From: Certhia americana
Taxonomy: Eukaryota > Chordata > Aves > Passeriformes > Certhiidae
DNA: 64,000 nucleotides
Direction of reading: 5' to 3'
NCBI GenBank assembly: GCA_018697195.1
Contig: CM031878.1
Coordinates: forward strand, 4,150,548 to 4,214,547
Below, piece after piece: positions 35,951-48,450 of the stretch. The translations under genes were made by a program, and so were the position numbers. Every line of letters begins with the position of its first letter. Position 1 is the stretch's first letter. The notes beneath the pieces were generated by a model. That model saw only the letters and a list, made by a program, of their open reading frames with translations, had not been told where the DNA came from and did no database searches.

Positions 35951-37519
35951 ATGAAGAGAGCCCAAATGTTTCCATGCTCTGTCTTTACTCTGGAGCAATC
36001 ACAAATTCCTGAAGGCAGTAAGAGGAAGTTGAAGGGCAATGTCTTCATACACACCTCAGAGGACGGAGAGAGCACTTGCCAAACATCTGCATTGGGGCTT
36101 ATGTAAGTAAATGTAACCATTGCAGCACTGGCACCTGCTTCCAATCTGCTTTTATATTTGGAACATTTTTATATGAGAATCACACCATCATAAAATAGAG
36201 TTCTAAAATGGTGTCCCCAAAATCCTTGTTTCTGGCTGCTGATTATACAAGAATGCAAGATTCTTATTTTAGGTACACAGAAATGGTGCAGATGAAATGA
36301 ATCTTACTCTTTTACTTTGATTGTCTTGCTGCTGTGCTGCATTATTGGGTTATTTTTTCACTTATGATGTATTAAAGCCTTGTTTGCCATGAGTGAGAAA
36401 TGATCAACGCATGACAGTCTTTTCTAAAGTTAATTTTAAAGATGAAAAAAAGCCTTGCAGTCCAATTTCCTCATAATAAGAGATGCCATTTGCTAGGCTG
36501 TTGCTTCTTATCCATTTACATATGCAACAATATATCCTGTCAATAATACCTTTCCTGAAATGTATTTCCGGAAAGAATGAGTAAGCCACAAAGTTGTGGA
36601 GGAGGTGACTTTAGACAGGTTATAATTACCTGAATAAAAATAGTGTTTATTCTCACAGTTGATATTAAGATAAGGTGGTCACGAGACTTCGACATTCAAT
36701 TCATTCTGGTTAGGTTTTGTTCAGCAAACATTCAGAGAATAAATATCTAACTGAAGTCTGCTCCATTCACAGCGGAACTCTTGATTGCTTAGAGGAAGGA
36801 AAAGGACTTGTAGCCCCAGATCAAATGTTACAGCACTTAGAAAATAGCAATATTCTGAAATATATATTTTCCTACTAAATTACATTTTTCTATCCAAATT
36901 CAGGAAAACATAATGCTTTCCTTCTGGAACACGTCACCACAACCAAACTCTGTTTCTTTACCAGAATTTTTTGCTAATTTCTGGGGTTGAATACCAACAA
37001 ATTTTTTAAAAGTTTTCTGTCTTCATAAAATTTTGCAATTTAATTGTGTGAAAAAAAATCTTTTGAAGAGATCAAAATGCAACCAAAGACTCTTTTAAGG
37101 AAAATAAAAACAGGGGTTGGTTTCTACAGTTGCTGCTTGCTGTTTGGAGCATCCATCATTATAGAGTCTAGTCTGTTGTTAATAAGTGATCCAACTGCAA
37201 TAGTTTCTACCTTTTCATTCAAATTCTCGAAAACTGATCAAAAATCCCCTTTTGAACTTGCAGAAAAAAAAAAAAAAAAAAACAAAACCCACTATATTCC
37301 AGGTCTTCTGACATGTCTTCTGACTTCAGAAAAAGGTGAATTACATCTCCCATAGCTAAACTATCTTTAGTGTCTCTCAGCAGAGCAGAGAAGAAACGGC
37401 AACTTAAAGATCCTACTGTAGGCATTTAGATTAAACATCAATCCAGATGGATGTGAAAATGAGAACCCAGTGTATTGTGTTTCAGCCATCAGAATTACTC
37501 AAAGACAGTGGAAAATTCT
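35951..37519. other. Unique intergenic sequence, no gene seen
   Basis: AT-rich, with a 19-base A-run at about 37262-37281. No transposon or supported gene. Confidence 0.55.
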
Positions 37520-37668
37520 GGTTCTGATCGTTCTGCCTCCTCTGGACTCACTCCAACAAGCCACACCCTATTTATGCTGGGAACCACTGATGAACTTTAT
37601 GTTGAGCTGTATGCAGCACAGCAGGTGGAGTCTCACGAGAGCAGAGCAGAGAGGGATGTGCTGGCTAT
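37520..37668 (-). mobile_element. CR1 LINE fragment, left part of split copy
   Basis: Inverted CR1 blocks: gcctcctctggactcactcc, a degenerate stretch, then gcaggtggagtctcacgaga and gcagagcagagagg. The element stops at tgctggctat and resumes about 0.5 kb downstream, at the next position of the CR1 consensus. Confidence 0.88.
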
Positions 37669-38175
37669 CTTAAGTTTTCTATTTACAATCACAAATGGGA
37701 TGACATGGCTGGTGTGGTTGTCTTGAAGCTCTTTATTTCCATTAACATTTCCATTACCATTATCAGTCTCATTTAACAAAGGTCAGTAGCTTCAGCCACA
37801 GGAATGCAGCCGACCAAGATTTCTTGGTTACAGTGCCTCTTAAAAGTTTTTCAGCCAATTGTGTTTGCCAAAGCATTACAGGCAGATGCTTTAGCCTATT
37901 GTGAAAAGCTCATGCACACTTTCTCCTAACAGTGCTGTTTTATACTAGTCTCAAACAATGCATAATAGTTCATTATTAAGCATACATATTTCTACTATCT
38001 TGCTTAACATTTTTCTAAGCTGTACTTGACATGGCACATAGCTCTATTGTTTTTCCTGACCTTGCTGATGAGGAATTTGAATTTCTTACATTTTTAGAGA
38101 TCTGCTTTGCCACAGGTTTCTGACACTTTTATGGATTTCCTATTTCCCACAGAGGGAGAATTCCCTCTCTTATCC
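37669..38175. mobile_element. Unidentified 0.5-kb insertion splitting a CR1
   Basis: About 507 bp lie between two parts of one CR1 copy. The CR1 word tgctggctat at 37659-37668 reappears as tgctgcccat at 38176-38185 (8/10), as expected for an old target-site duplication. No family is recognised inside. The right end contains a small hairpin, agaggga/tccctct. It could be a diverged solo LTR or a non-autonomous element. Alternatively, the two CR1 parts may be separated by ordinary sequence growth. Confidence 0.45.
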
Positions 38176-38730
38176 TGCTGCCCATGATGCTTTGGATGCA
38201 GCCCAGGACACAGTTGTGTCTTTCTGGGCTGTCAGTGCATGTGGCTGGGTCATATGAAGCTTCCTACCAATCCCCAAGTCCCTCTCCCCAGAGCTGCTCT
38301 CAAACCATTCTCTGCTCAGCCTTCACTAGTGCTTTGGGTTGCTCCTGACAAAGCACAGGACCTGGCACTTGACCTTGTTGAACTCCAGGTTCAGGCAGCT
38401 CCACCTCTCCAGCCTGTCCAGGTTCCTTGGGATGGCATCCCTTCCTTCCACCATTTGACCCCACCACATCGCTCAGTGTTGCTGCCAAAAGTTCCGACAG
38501 TGCCCTTGGATCCTGCTGCTCATTTTGACAACGAAAACCTTAAGAGGTATTGGTCCAAATGCTCACCCATGAGGCGTCTTCACTGAGACATCAAGACACT
38601 GATTTCATATCCTTGAGACTGACCATCCAGTCAATTCCTTATCTCTTTAGTAGTCCATCCATTAAACCCATGCCGCTCCTTTTGAGTGACAAGTATGTCA
38701 TGTAGGACAAATGTCAAATACTATACTCAC
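38176..38730 (-). mobile_element. CR1 LINE fragment, right part of split copy
   Basis: Inverted CR1 ORF2 sequence: ggatgcagcccaggacacag, tttctgggctgtcagtgc, ccccaagtccctctcc, gagctgctctcaaaccattc, ggacctggcacttgaccttg, ttgaactccaggttcaggca, ctccacctctccagcctgtc, ggatggcatcccttcc, gaccatccagtcaattcctt and gacaagtatgtcatgtagga. On the minus strand this is the C-terminal part of the reverse-transcriptase polyprotein with stops and frameshifts. It is a dead copy. Confidence 0.95.
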
Positions 38731-39985
38731 CAGCTTTCCAGCTTTTAAAGATGCCTTATTCTGAAACGCATGTCATAAATCCTATCCCTGTGGTCTCAAG
38801 AGGACCTGAAAATAAAAACATGGGTGTCCAGAATGGCATAATGATGCTGAAACCCTAAACATAGCACAAACGAGATTGGAGATATTTTTGTTGTTGTTGT
38901 TGTTGTTTGTTTGTTTGGTTTGTTCGTTTCTTTTGCCATGCAAAGACTACCTCAACCTGAATAACCTGTTCTTGAATAGTACTTGTGTGTAGAGTTTGAA
39001 AGTATGAGGGAGAAATAGAAGAGAAAGAAGGGAAATAGAGAAAATGAGAAAATTTTGGTGCTTTCTGACACTTAAGTTTTGGTGAAAAGAATGTGACACT
39101 TAAGACTTTATTTCTTCATGAAACACAATTGGAATCAAATTAGATATGCAAATTTCACTGGGAATAACTCACAAATAATTCTCCATGGCCATATGCACTT
39201 CATTCAGTCCAGAGTTAATTTTGCATTTTGTTATTCTCAGAGGATATTTTAACTTTAGTTCTCTTCTAAGGATGTAGTGAATAGCTAAGAGAGTGGTTGC
39301 GTGTATATGTATATGTGAAAGAGAAAATACTTGTTTCTTTTTAAAAAAAAAAGGGAATCAGAAAAAGAGGATTTTTTTTTTCCAGCTTCTATTCAGGATC
39401 CTGTGTGTTAAAAATCTCTCAATTTAAGACAAATTACCGTAAAGTCTAGATTAAATGTATTTGTGTATTGAAACAGCAATTCCATATGCTCAAAATGAAA
39501 ATTTTCAACATAGACAAATTACAGTTTTCTTTAGCAACTAATTTCTTTCCACTAGCTAAAGTGTTTCTACAGAACTAGCTAAAGTTTTTCCACTAGCTAA
39601 AGTGTGTCTACAGCACTACAGAACAGTGCTACTAAAGATATCTTAGTAATACCTTATTTTGCCACAAATAGGAAGATGACAGAAAGTTTCATAAGCCGAG
39701 GCTTTCCATTTGAAATTAAATGTGCTAGTTTAACTTATTATGGGAGGCTCTATCATTATAGAGAAAGATGAAAATATCATACAGGAATAACTACATGGTC
39801 TTGAGGACAGGAGGAATTGAAACTAAATTAATTTAACAGACTGAATTACCATATTATTCTCTCCAAGAAGGATAGTAAGAATTTTGCTTTTAAAACAAAG
39901 ACTGATAGGCATGAAGATAATAATCTTGGGTGCAGCTATTTTTCACCAATTATTATTATCAGTTTAATTTGGATAGTTGTAGGGT
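38731..39985. other. Unique sequence with GTT/GTTT repeat and local duplication
   Basis: A GTT/GTTT microsatellite lies at 38886-38930. A 27-bp word (tttccactagctaaagtg plus nine bases) occurs at 39546-39572 and 39587-39613 with one difference, a local 41-bp tandem duplication. No gene or transposon recognised. Confidence 0.6.
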
Positions 39986-40262
39986 CCTGGGGATACAGGG
40001 AAGAAGAAATGTCGTTCGTAAAATGTACTCCTGTGGCTTGATAAGAAATACCAGGAATAATTATGGGAACAAAATCAAATGGGAAAAAGTACAAAGAGGG
40101 ACTGTTACAGAGACCAGAGAATAGAGAATCCATCGAACTACTGTAGATGAAAGCTGCTGGGTGCTTTTAGCCTGGCAAAAAGAAAGATGACAGAATATGA
40201 CTGCAGCAAATAAACATTTTGAGAGGGTGAACATTAGAGAGCTGGACAGGCCACTTAGAGAG
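39986..40262 (+). mobile_element. Possible ancient CR1/L3-like LINE fragment
   Basis: The order ttagcctggcaaaaagaaag, atgacagaatatgactgcag, caaataaacattttgagagg and gtgaacattagagagctgg resembles the old amniote L3/CR1 region usually reading AGCCTGGAGAAGAGA, GGGATATGAT-GCAGTCTATAAATACCT and GGTGAACA-AGGGAGAGGAGCT. It is heavily diverged, the limits are rough and alternative explanations remain open. Confidence 0.4.
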
Positions 40263-41962
40263 ATAGGCATGCCTGTAGAAGAGAAAATACATATATAATG
40301 GCTGGAAAGCAAACAGGCAAAAGCTTTAAAAAATATTTTCGAAGAACAGAAAAAGGTGGCTTAGGAACTGACTTGGTAATATGGTCACAGAAGCAAAACA
40401 AAGGTTGAGTTTTCAGTGTTGCCTGTCATTTTTACCTTCAAAAAGTCCGGACTCTATGTCTCAGGTGGTGTTTTACTGCCAATATCCTGAAGCCTGTGGT
40501 AGCTTTTGAAACTTTGAGGTTTTGATAATTTAGTTTTTAGAAGGGAATATGTGAACAATATACAATCCAACTACAGACAAGTGCATAGAAATGACCAGAA
40601 GTATGAAGTGTGTCACCTACCTGAGTGGGTAAAATTGTCAGTAAGTGTGTGGTCCTGAAATAACCCAGCTGACTGAAACTTGCTGAGACAATGCACTAGA
40701 AATGAGGGGATACTTCCAAAATCAGGAAACATCACATAAGTCTGAAAGCCATAAAGAAAGAAGTGCTGCATATTACACACATAACATTGAGAACTGAAAA
40801 TAACTCTGAATTTAATTTGCAAAAAAATAATGGGTAAAATCGGTTTTATCTTCACTACTTTTTCCTTCTTCATAGTGAAGGAAAGATTTAAAAACATAGG
40901 CAGAACAAGTCACTCTATTTGATTTCACTTTAATCACTACTACAGTTATGAAAAATCCAGGACCACTTTTTAGATGTGAATGCAATTTTATGGATTGCTT
41001 TTAAAATGAATGAAAATAATCCTAAACTGAATGAGAAAAGGATTTACTGAAAGTCTATATAGAGTTTTACAAAAGAAACAGAAAAAGCAAAACAAACCCA
41101 CACTGAATAAATAAGTAGGTCTCAATTCAGTTTTTGTCAGCTTTTGTGAAAACTGTTCTTTTGTTTCTATGTAATATTTGATGCTGTACAGGAGTTTCAC
41201 ATTTAGCACCTTGTTGCTTCTCTGCTTTTATCCTGCTGGCAAAACCTGCTTTTTTTTTACATATGGTAACTACTCATGGGACATTGGGCTAAAAAATAAA
41301 AATAAAACTGTTTGAAATTCTGACGCATATGCTGAGAAACACTTGATTGAGAAAAAGATGCAGATGAAATTTGGTTTCCAAATTTTCAGCTTTATAAAAT
41401 AACCATCAAGTTGTACTGGTCCCTAAAGGTTTTGTTTTTTTTTCATGCATGAAAATTCAGTTTATGAGCAAAACATTTTGTAAGGTTCCAGTCACAGCTC
41501 ATTGGGTGTTGTTCTTCATTTGTCTTCACCACTGGAAGCAACTGTCTAAAAAACTCTGCACTCTATTGACTTCATAAACATGTGAGCTTGAACAGCAGTA
41601 GAGTGTCTCAGCTTGCCACCTGTGATCTTTTCCTCTGGAGAGGACCTTTTGATTCCAAGTCTGTTCAGTATATATGGAAAGCAACATTGAACAAACTGTG
41701 TGAAAGCAGCTGTTTCTCATAGGGGAATGGTTTATTTTTGTTGTTGTTGTTGGTGGTGGTGGTTTGTTTGTTTGTTTGTTTGTTTTGTTTTCTTTTCCTT
41801 TTTTTTCCTTAGGTGTTATAAAGCCTCTTACAAGTTCCTAACCTCTGTAGGGTTACTGTGCTATGTTTGTGACATGTTTCTGGTGTGGTACGGAAGGGTA
41901 ATTTTGTGTGCGTGTGAGCTTATTTAACTAATTTTATAATTTTAGAATGATCTAAGTGAAAT
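40263..41962. other. Unique sequence with GTT repeat
   Basis: It contains a 16-bp perfect palindrome (ttttcatgcatgaaaa) at 41440-41455 and a GTT/GGT/GTTT microsatellite at 41738-41792. No gene or transposon is supported. Confidence 0.55.
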
Positions 41963-42135
41963 GGAATCATGGAATGGTTTGGGTTGGGCTAGAAGGGTCT
42001 CTGAAAATTGCCTAGTTGCACCCACCCCGCCACAGTCAGGGACACCTCTCCTTGTACCTTCCACCTTCCCCATCCAGCCTGAACACTTCCAGGATGGGGA
42101 AGAGACTCCAAGTCTCAGACAAGATCCTCATCCAG
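41963..42135 (-). mobile_element. CR1 LINE 3' fragment, minus strand
   Basis: Starts ggaatcatggaatggtttgg gttggg, the inverted CR1 terminus. It continues with gggacacctctccttg, ccatccagcctgaacacttc and caggatgggg before similarity fades. Confidence 0.9.
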
Positions 42136-42249
42136 GTATTTTTGGCTGAAGTTTGGTCTCTATCTGGGCTATGATGGTTACTTTAAGTAATCAACCTGAC
42201 TCTCTGCTCCGTGCATCCTGTTTCACTTACACATATAGCTGGTCCATAA

Positions 42250-42315
42250 GAGGGGAATTGTAACTAGGTGATCTTTAAGTTCTCTTCCAACCCAAACCAT
42301 TCTATGATTCTGTAA
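42250..42315 (+). mobile_element. CR1 LINE 3' end, plus strand
   Basis: Reads agaggggaattgtaactagg, tgatctttaagttctcttcc and aacccaaaccattctatgat, ending tctgta. This is the CR1 3' terminus of the same type as the inverted copy 115 bp to its left. Confidence 0.92.
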
Positions 42316-42654
42316 TTTGAAGTGAATAAATAACTAGTGGGCATAATTCTTGTTTACAGGGCAACAGCAACTAAGGTTCCTTGCTAGATTTTATCTCCTA
42401 AAGAGATGTGATATGTTGGACTAAGTTACCTTTTATCATGAAAATTTTCACACAGAGATTTTGAAGACATATCCACCTTGGGAACTGAATGTGGGGAACC
42501 CCTGACAAATGACTCTGTTGAATGTGAATCATATCCCAGCTCTTTCTGGTTGACATGTCAAAACCTGCTTACACATAGATGAAAAAGGCAGATATTGGGA
42601 AAGGCTTTTTCTATCTCTTTGTTAAGAGATATCACAATTAAGAATGAGGCAGAT

Positions 42655-43240
42655 AAAGGAGAGGATTGTCCTGCTCTGCTCTGACCTGGTGAAACCTCAT
42701 CTTGAGACCTGGGGGTAGTTTCGGGTGCCACAATATACACACACACACAAAAAAAAAAAAAAAGAAAAAAAAAAAGAGGTCATTAGAAGGGTGGTGGAGA
42801 ACCTTGAGAGGAAGCCGTATGAAGAGCAGCTGGGGGCACTGGGTCTGTGCAGCTGGAGAAAAGGAGGCTGAGGGGAGACCCCAGTGCAGTTACAGCTTCC
42901 TAGCTTCCTTCTGAGGGGGGAGGAGGGGCAGGAACTGATCTCTGCTCCCTGTGACAGTGACAGGACCCCAGGGAATGGCATGAAGTGCTGTCAGGGACAC
43001 AACAAAGTTGTTTAAGTTGGATATTTGTAAAAGTTTCTTCTCCCAGAGGGTGGTTGGGCACTGGAACAGGCTCCCCAGGGCACTGGTCACAGCACCAAGC
43101 CTGGTTGGGTTCCAGGAGTGTTTGGACAAGGCTCTCCAGAATGTGGTGGGATTGTTGGAATGATCCATGCAGGGCCAGGGTTTGGATTCAATCCTGATCC
43201 TGATGAGTCCATTCCAACTCAGCATATTTCTATGAAAGAT
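42655..43240 (+). mobile_element. CR1 LINE fragment, about 0.58 kb
   Basis: Blocks in CR1 order: tggtgaaacctcatcttgag, gggtgccacaa, a microsatellite, ggtggtggagaaccttgaga, ggaagccgtatgaagagcag, agaaaaggaggctgagggga, gacagtgacaggaccccagg, gaatggcatgaagtgctgtc, gttggatatttgtaaaagtt, gggcactggaacaggctccc and gtccattccaactcagcata at the 3' end. It is the best-preserved longer CR1 3' region in the window, with the same tail type as the copies at 4.15 and 23.4 kb. No intact ORF. Confidence 0.94.
42733..42776. repeat. CA/poly-A microsatellite inside CR1
   Basis: About seven CA units run into a poly-A with single G interruptions, replacing CR1 sequence between gccacaatat and gaggtcattag. It interrupts the CR1 homology and probably arose after insertion. 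Confidence 0.88.
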
Positions 43241-46200
43241 TTACCACCATCTATATTTCTGAGGACTGATTCAGTCAAAGACTCAAAAAATGTTTTTCAT
43301 GAGGAAAACTGATAGTGGTGTGGAGAATGCTTTCTTGGCCTGGGCTCAGTGGTTGATACAAGCATGCAGAGGGAGAAAAGGGTTTTGAGAGATAAGCGTG
43401 GGAATAACTGAGAATAATTTTCTAACTGTGGTGTGTTCAGGTAGAGAAAAATAAAGAAACAGTGATAAGAGCTGTTGGCATTCCTCTAAATGACGTTAGC
43501 CAGTCTGGCTGCATAATAAAGAGTTTAGAGAAATTAGGACCTGAACAAAAAGCCTGGCCCATATGTTTGTCTTTATCTTGTTCCTCCAAAGGGCAAGTAT
43601 CCCCTGTTCAGAGCACAGCATAAATAGTGACAGAAAATGGCACACAGCATGCAAGCTTGTTTACCAAGTAGTACAGCTTCTTTCCAGTTCTGTTATCATG
43701 GGAAAATATTGTTGTGTAATTGGGAAAAGAAATTAACAAACTTCCATCACACTTTACATTTGTTTAGAAACAGAGATCATCCAAGAACAATGCCTTTTAT
43801 TTCACATTAAGGGAAACATTCTTTTCTTTCTGTTTGAACCAGATCTGAATATTAATAGCTTAATATTGGCTTGATAGTTTCTCAGCATCTTCTATTTGAT
43901 GCTCTGCTAAAAGACCATAAAACAATAATAACAGAAGACAAATCTCCCTCATGTACCAGCGTCTGAAATCAAAGGGTTGTCTGTTGTGTGGCTGTACTCT
44001 TTGCACTGCTGCTCCTGTTTTCAAGGCGTTTCCAAGGCTAAGAATCTTTTCTCTCCCTCCAGAAATTAATGCTGGTTGAGATGTGCTGGTATAGTTTTGT
44101 ACAGAGACAGAAAGTGTCTTAACGAACAATATAAGTGCACCATGCAGAAAGAGTGAATTCCAGCTGTGGCAAATTCAGCAGGACTCCTGCTGGCTTTGCT
44201 GGCAGGAGATCCCACTTCAGCAGAGGATCTATTATGTCCTTACCAGGTACATCCACCTCCTAAGGACTGGAATCTTCTGCTTTGAGAGACGGCCTTGGAC
44301 ACATTTTTTTACATTCTTCGCAAATGGATAACAATATTGATATTGAAAATTTCAGTCAGTAAAATGTCCTACCTTATCCTAATTGTCCTTCAGTGGTGCA
44401 GTAAATCAATTATTTCAGTTTTCTGAAGGTGAGTGGGATTAAATCTTTCTCTTTAAAACTACATAGACCTGTAAGTTTTCTCTCCCATCCTAACACTTTA
44501 GCAGGCAGCAAAACCTTCAAGCGGAACATGTAATGAGTCCAAAAAAGACTGAAACTTAAGGGTTCCAAATAAATAGTCGGATGGTCAAAAGGACTGATCT
44601 CCTAGAAAAAAGCAGCTCTACCATCTCAACATGTGTTAAGAAACTGCATGTTAGGTCTCTGATTTCAGAAATTCATAATTAAGAGGATTAGCTAGAAGAG
44701 GAAAAGTTAAATCTGTTTTAATTTCTGGCAACAAGTGTGATGAATTCATTATTAAAGAAAATTCAGGAGCTGAGCTCTGCAGAAAAGCTATTTTTCCAGA
44801 GCTCTTAGTAAGGGGGAAAAAAAGAAGATTCTGTTGAAACCTTATTTTTTGTTTGTAAAAAACTGATATGAAGCATTTTTCTTTTTCAGTTTAGTTTACC
44901 TATGGTAAAGAATTCTGTTTTACAAAAATATCTGCAAGCTTTTGGTTCAGGCAAGCTCTTTAAATAACAATAATAAAAACAGAACCCAATATATTACTTT
45001 TATTTTTTGTGGCTTTTCTCATTGAAACTCTGGTTCTGAGGTCTGTGATATCAAATGGCTTTGGTTTTCTAGAAAAAATGTATTTAAAATTACTGTTCTA
45101 TCTGTGGTGCATATTTTCATATTTACAACTCACTCCTGTCTGGGGAAAAAAAAAAACTAAAAGTCTGCATTTTGAAGATTTGAAGATCTGACTGGAGTTA
45201 ATCAGTTATTTACTGCAGAAAAGACTTTTTTTTCTTTTAATACACTAGTAAAATATCAATTTTATTTATTGTATTTTATTTTCCCCCAAAAAAATCTTAA
45301 CACAAATTATAAAGAACTAAAATAGGCTCAATTGGACTATTTTGCTGTATGGATGAGATGATGACAGAGAACACTAGCTAAATAATGGCATCTAAATGTA
45401 AAAGGGACAAGTTTTGATGAGTTTCAGAAATCTTAGAATTCTTCACATTGAAATCTGTATATCTGTGTTGCAGCTCTCTAAAGCAGAATGTTTTTGTCTT
45501 CAGAGAGTTTGGAGACCAACTTTCACAGGCAGTGCTGTCCTGTGTTCAGTTCTGGGTCTGTCTTTGCCCACTATTAGTGCACAGAAGAGAGATAATATTT
45601 ATGAACTGAAAAGATAGAGTCACATATTCCTGTTCCTATGCTAGATGGCCAGTGAACTATACAACTCAAACTTCTTGGAAGCCTCTGTAAAAATTTTTAG
45701 TCAAAAGTAAAGTAAATATTTTCAGATATGTTAGGTGTTTTAAAGAAATGCATTTTTTGTTGGAAAAGAGCTCATATTTTGGTTTTTCTTTCTATGGTTG
45801 TCATTTCCTTCTTTAAGTATGAAGCAAAGGAAAAGAAAACAAGAAATAAAGATACATAGGAGAAAAAATGATATTTCGATTTTAGAAAAAAGGTAAAATC
45901 AATCAGAAGTATAAAAATGCTCACTAAAAAAATCCATAAAATTATTTAACGTAAAGTGTTTGCCAGTGGCAACACTGCAGTAAACAAGTATTTTTACATC
46001 AATTTCATCTTAAATGTCCATGGTGATGTTATGTACCATGTTTTCTCCTGGACAGACAGTTAATGTGTATAACTTCTGGAATTACCACCAACTCTTGGGT
46101 TCTTAAACAAATCATTAAATTCCTATTTCAATGTTCTATGTCTTTTCTGTCTTAAACTCGGCTGAGCACTATCTGTTACAGCTATAGAAGACAAAAACTC

Positions 46201-48397
46201 CATTTGCTTAAAGATCTAGAAGGAAACAGTTATTCCAATAAACATTCTATTGTAAACCATTGCAGAAACACACTTTTCTGTTAAACATCCTGTCTTGAAC
46301 CTCTTTAATTTTCAGTCTTCAATTTTCAAATCCCTGAGGTTACAGGACTGTTTTCAGGTTTGCCCAACAGTTCCTTGGGACTGGACCAAGTGATCCAGAG
46401 TTGTGTGGTCTGGGCTGAATAAAGGTATGAAATATTATCAGCATGATTTTGGTAAATATCTACCTAGTTCTTTCCATGATAACTCATAATACATGGGACT
46501 TCATAGTTGATATTACGCTTTAATTCGTCTGTCTCAGGCTATTCTGATTTAGTACAATATTTATCAGCAAGAGAGACAGCCTGCTCTGTGAAACACAGCT
46601 CTTTGTGGTCTTAAGGGTTAGTGCAATGTTTATTACAACAATATAAATATTTCAAATACCTTGGTGTTCTTTGGGTCAGTTTTATATTCTTGAAATATTG
46701 CAGAATTCACTCATTAAGAGTGTGTTGCCTGACTGCATCTTACACAAGGACAAGGCAGCCTGGGTTTGACTGATGAAATTTGGTTAACAGATACTCAGTT
46801 ATCTTTAAGAAAGGAAATGGGAAACAAACATAGCCCTTCCTAGGCTTTTACATTTGTGCTTTTTCTTTTATATTGAAGTGGAATCTCTATAGGATACAGT
46901 CTCAGACCGTCTTCTTGGGCTAAATAATCCATCTATGCACTCAAAAGATCATAAGTGCACTGGGTGAATATATCACTTAGATGCTCACCATTGAGAAATC
47001 TGTAAGAATAATGCATATTTTTAGGTTCTGAAGCCAAGTGGTGTCACAGATTTTTCTCATTAAAAAAAAAAAAAAGAAATTGAATGTACATTAACATCTC
47101 TTGCTGTTGTCCTCTCATGCTGTTTTTCATGTCCTTAAATTTATTTCAAATATAAACAGACACATATGTATATACATATCCCTTCCCTCTTTGCATCTAT
47201 AGTTTGTTTTGTTTCTTTTTTTCTGAATCCCAACTACTCACCAATTTATGTATAACAAACTAGCAAGTTTTTTTCTTTAGTGGCATAAGTAGTTCTTTTC
47301 CAGGAGGAAAAGAATGAGAATATTGCATTAATTAAGGAAGCAAACATATAATAAGAGCACCAGATAAGCAGGAATAAATGAAATATATGTTCATAATTTA
47401 TGGGAATTTTTAAAGACATAATGATACAATATTGCATGTTCTATGTCATTATTTTCCATAAAGGTGCAGAAGAATTGATCTTAATTCCAATTCTTTTTAT
47501 TGAATTGAGTCTGTTACACATTCCATAAAGCAGAGAAGAACACTATAGTACAGAGCAAGGAATTAGACAATATTTCAAAGGCACCTTTAAGCGAATAAAC
47601 AGCCACAGGCAGGAGAATGGATGGTACCATCAAAGGCAGAGCAAAAGCTGTTCTTGAACCTTTTTCAGGCTGAGAGCAATAAAATAAGGGCTTAGGATTT
47701 ATTTTTAATAAAAATCCAGACTTTTTCTAAGAATACTAAAAATAAGTAAGTATATAAATAGGTGAGTATGAATTCATGAACACAGGTTGGGAGTGGATAC
47801 AAGAAAGCATCAGAGGCAGCATAGAAGAAAATGGGGGGAGGAGGAAATAAAAATTCTAAACGTACATACAATAGCCTCTATATTCTCAGGAAACCTTGCT
47901 AAGTATATCAAACAAATGAATTACAGACTGGTGGAAATAGTGACATTTCAGGAGAGATCTGCTTTGTACTAGAATTCGTCTGCTTTTGATTCTGGAGACT
48001 GAGCTTAAATCTCTCTACAGCACAGGGGAAAAGATCTTTCTACTCGGCAGCTTCGTGCAAAAAGGAGCACATAACCTTTGGGGCAGTGCACTGAGGCAGC
48101 TGTGTAAAATAATCTGGAAGTACAGATTGGGAGGAATGGACCATTTCTTGGTTGTTCTGCTTTGTGCAGTTAAGGCCAGAATGTTAATAAGCCCAGCCAC
48201 AGATTTCTGCCTATATTAGTGCAGTGATCTGGAAATCCCTGATGTCTCTATCACCTACTGAGCCTTTGCATCACTACAGAGGATTTCAACTCACCTTAGA
48301 TAATTTAGAGTTTTCTGGAAAAATGAGTCAAAATGAATCTCATCGTAAAAGACTTTGTTGTCAGCTACACATGAGATTATATTTTCAGATGTTTTAG
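43241..48397. other. Unique intergenic sequence, no gene seen
   Basis: Five kilobases of AT-rich sequence with A-runs near 45146-45157 and 47060-47073. Short frames (60-89 codons) show no domain. No transposon recognised. Confidence 0.55.
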
Positions 48398-48450
48398 AAA
48401 AAACAAAAACAAAAACAAACAAACAAACAAACAAACAAACAAACAAAAAC
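48398..48450. repeat. CAAA microsatellite
   Basis: Irregular AAAAAC units lead into about eight perfect CAAA units. Confidence 0.95.

Noticed and set aside
35156..36144. Overlapping frames of 168-316 codons on both strands with FLPS or KEGR repeats
   Set aside because: They are six-frame readings of the CCTT array across a run of N; a 4-base repeat without stops is open in every frame.
38239..38586. 115-codon plus-strand frame rich in Pro and Leu
   Set aside because: It is the antisense of CR1 ORF2 sequence; the true coding strand is minus and is broken.
41440..41455. 16-bp perfect palindrome ttttcatgcatgaaaa as an operator-like site
   Set aside because: A single short palindrome next to a T-run in AT-rich DNA is expected by chance; no other support.
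48398..48450. Evenly spaced CAAA units considered as a possible short regularly spaced array
   Set aside because: A plain tetranucleotide microsatellite without spacers; there is no CRISPR-like structure anywhere in this eukaryotic window.
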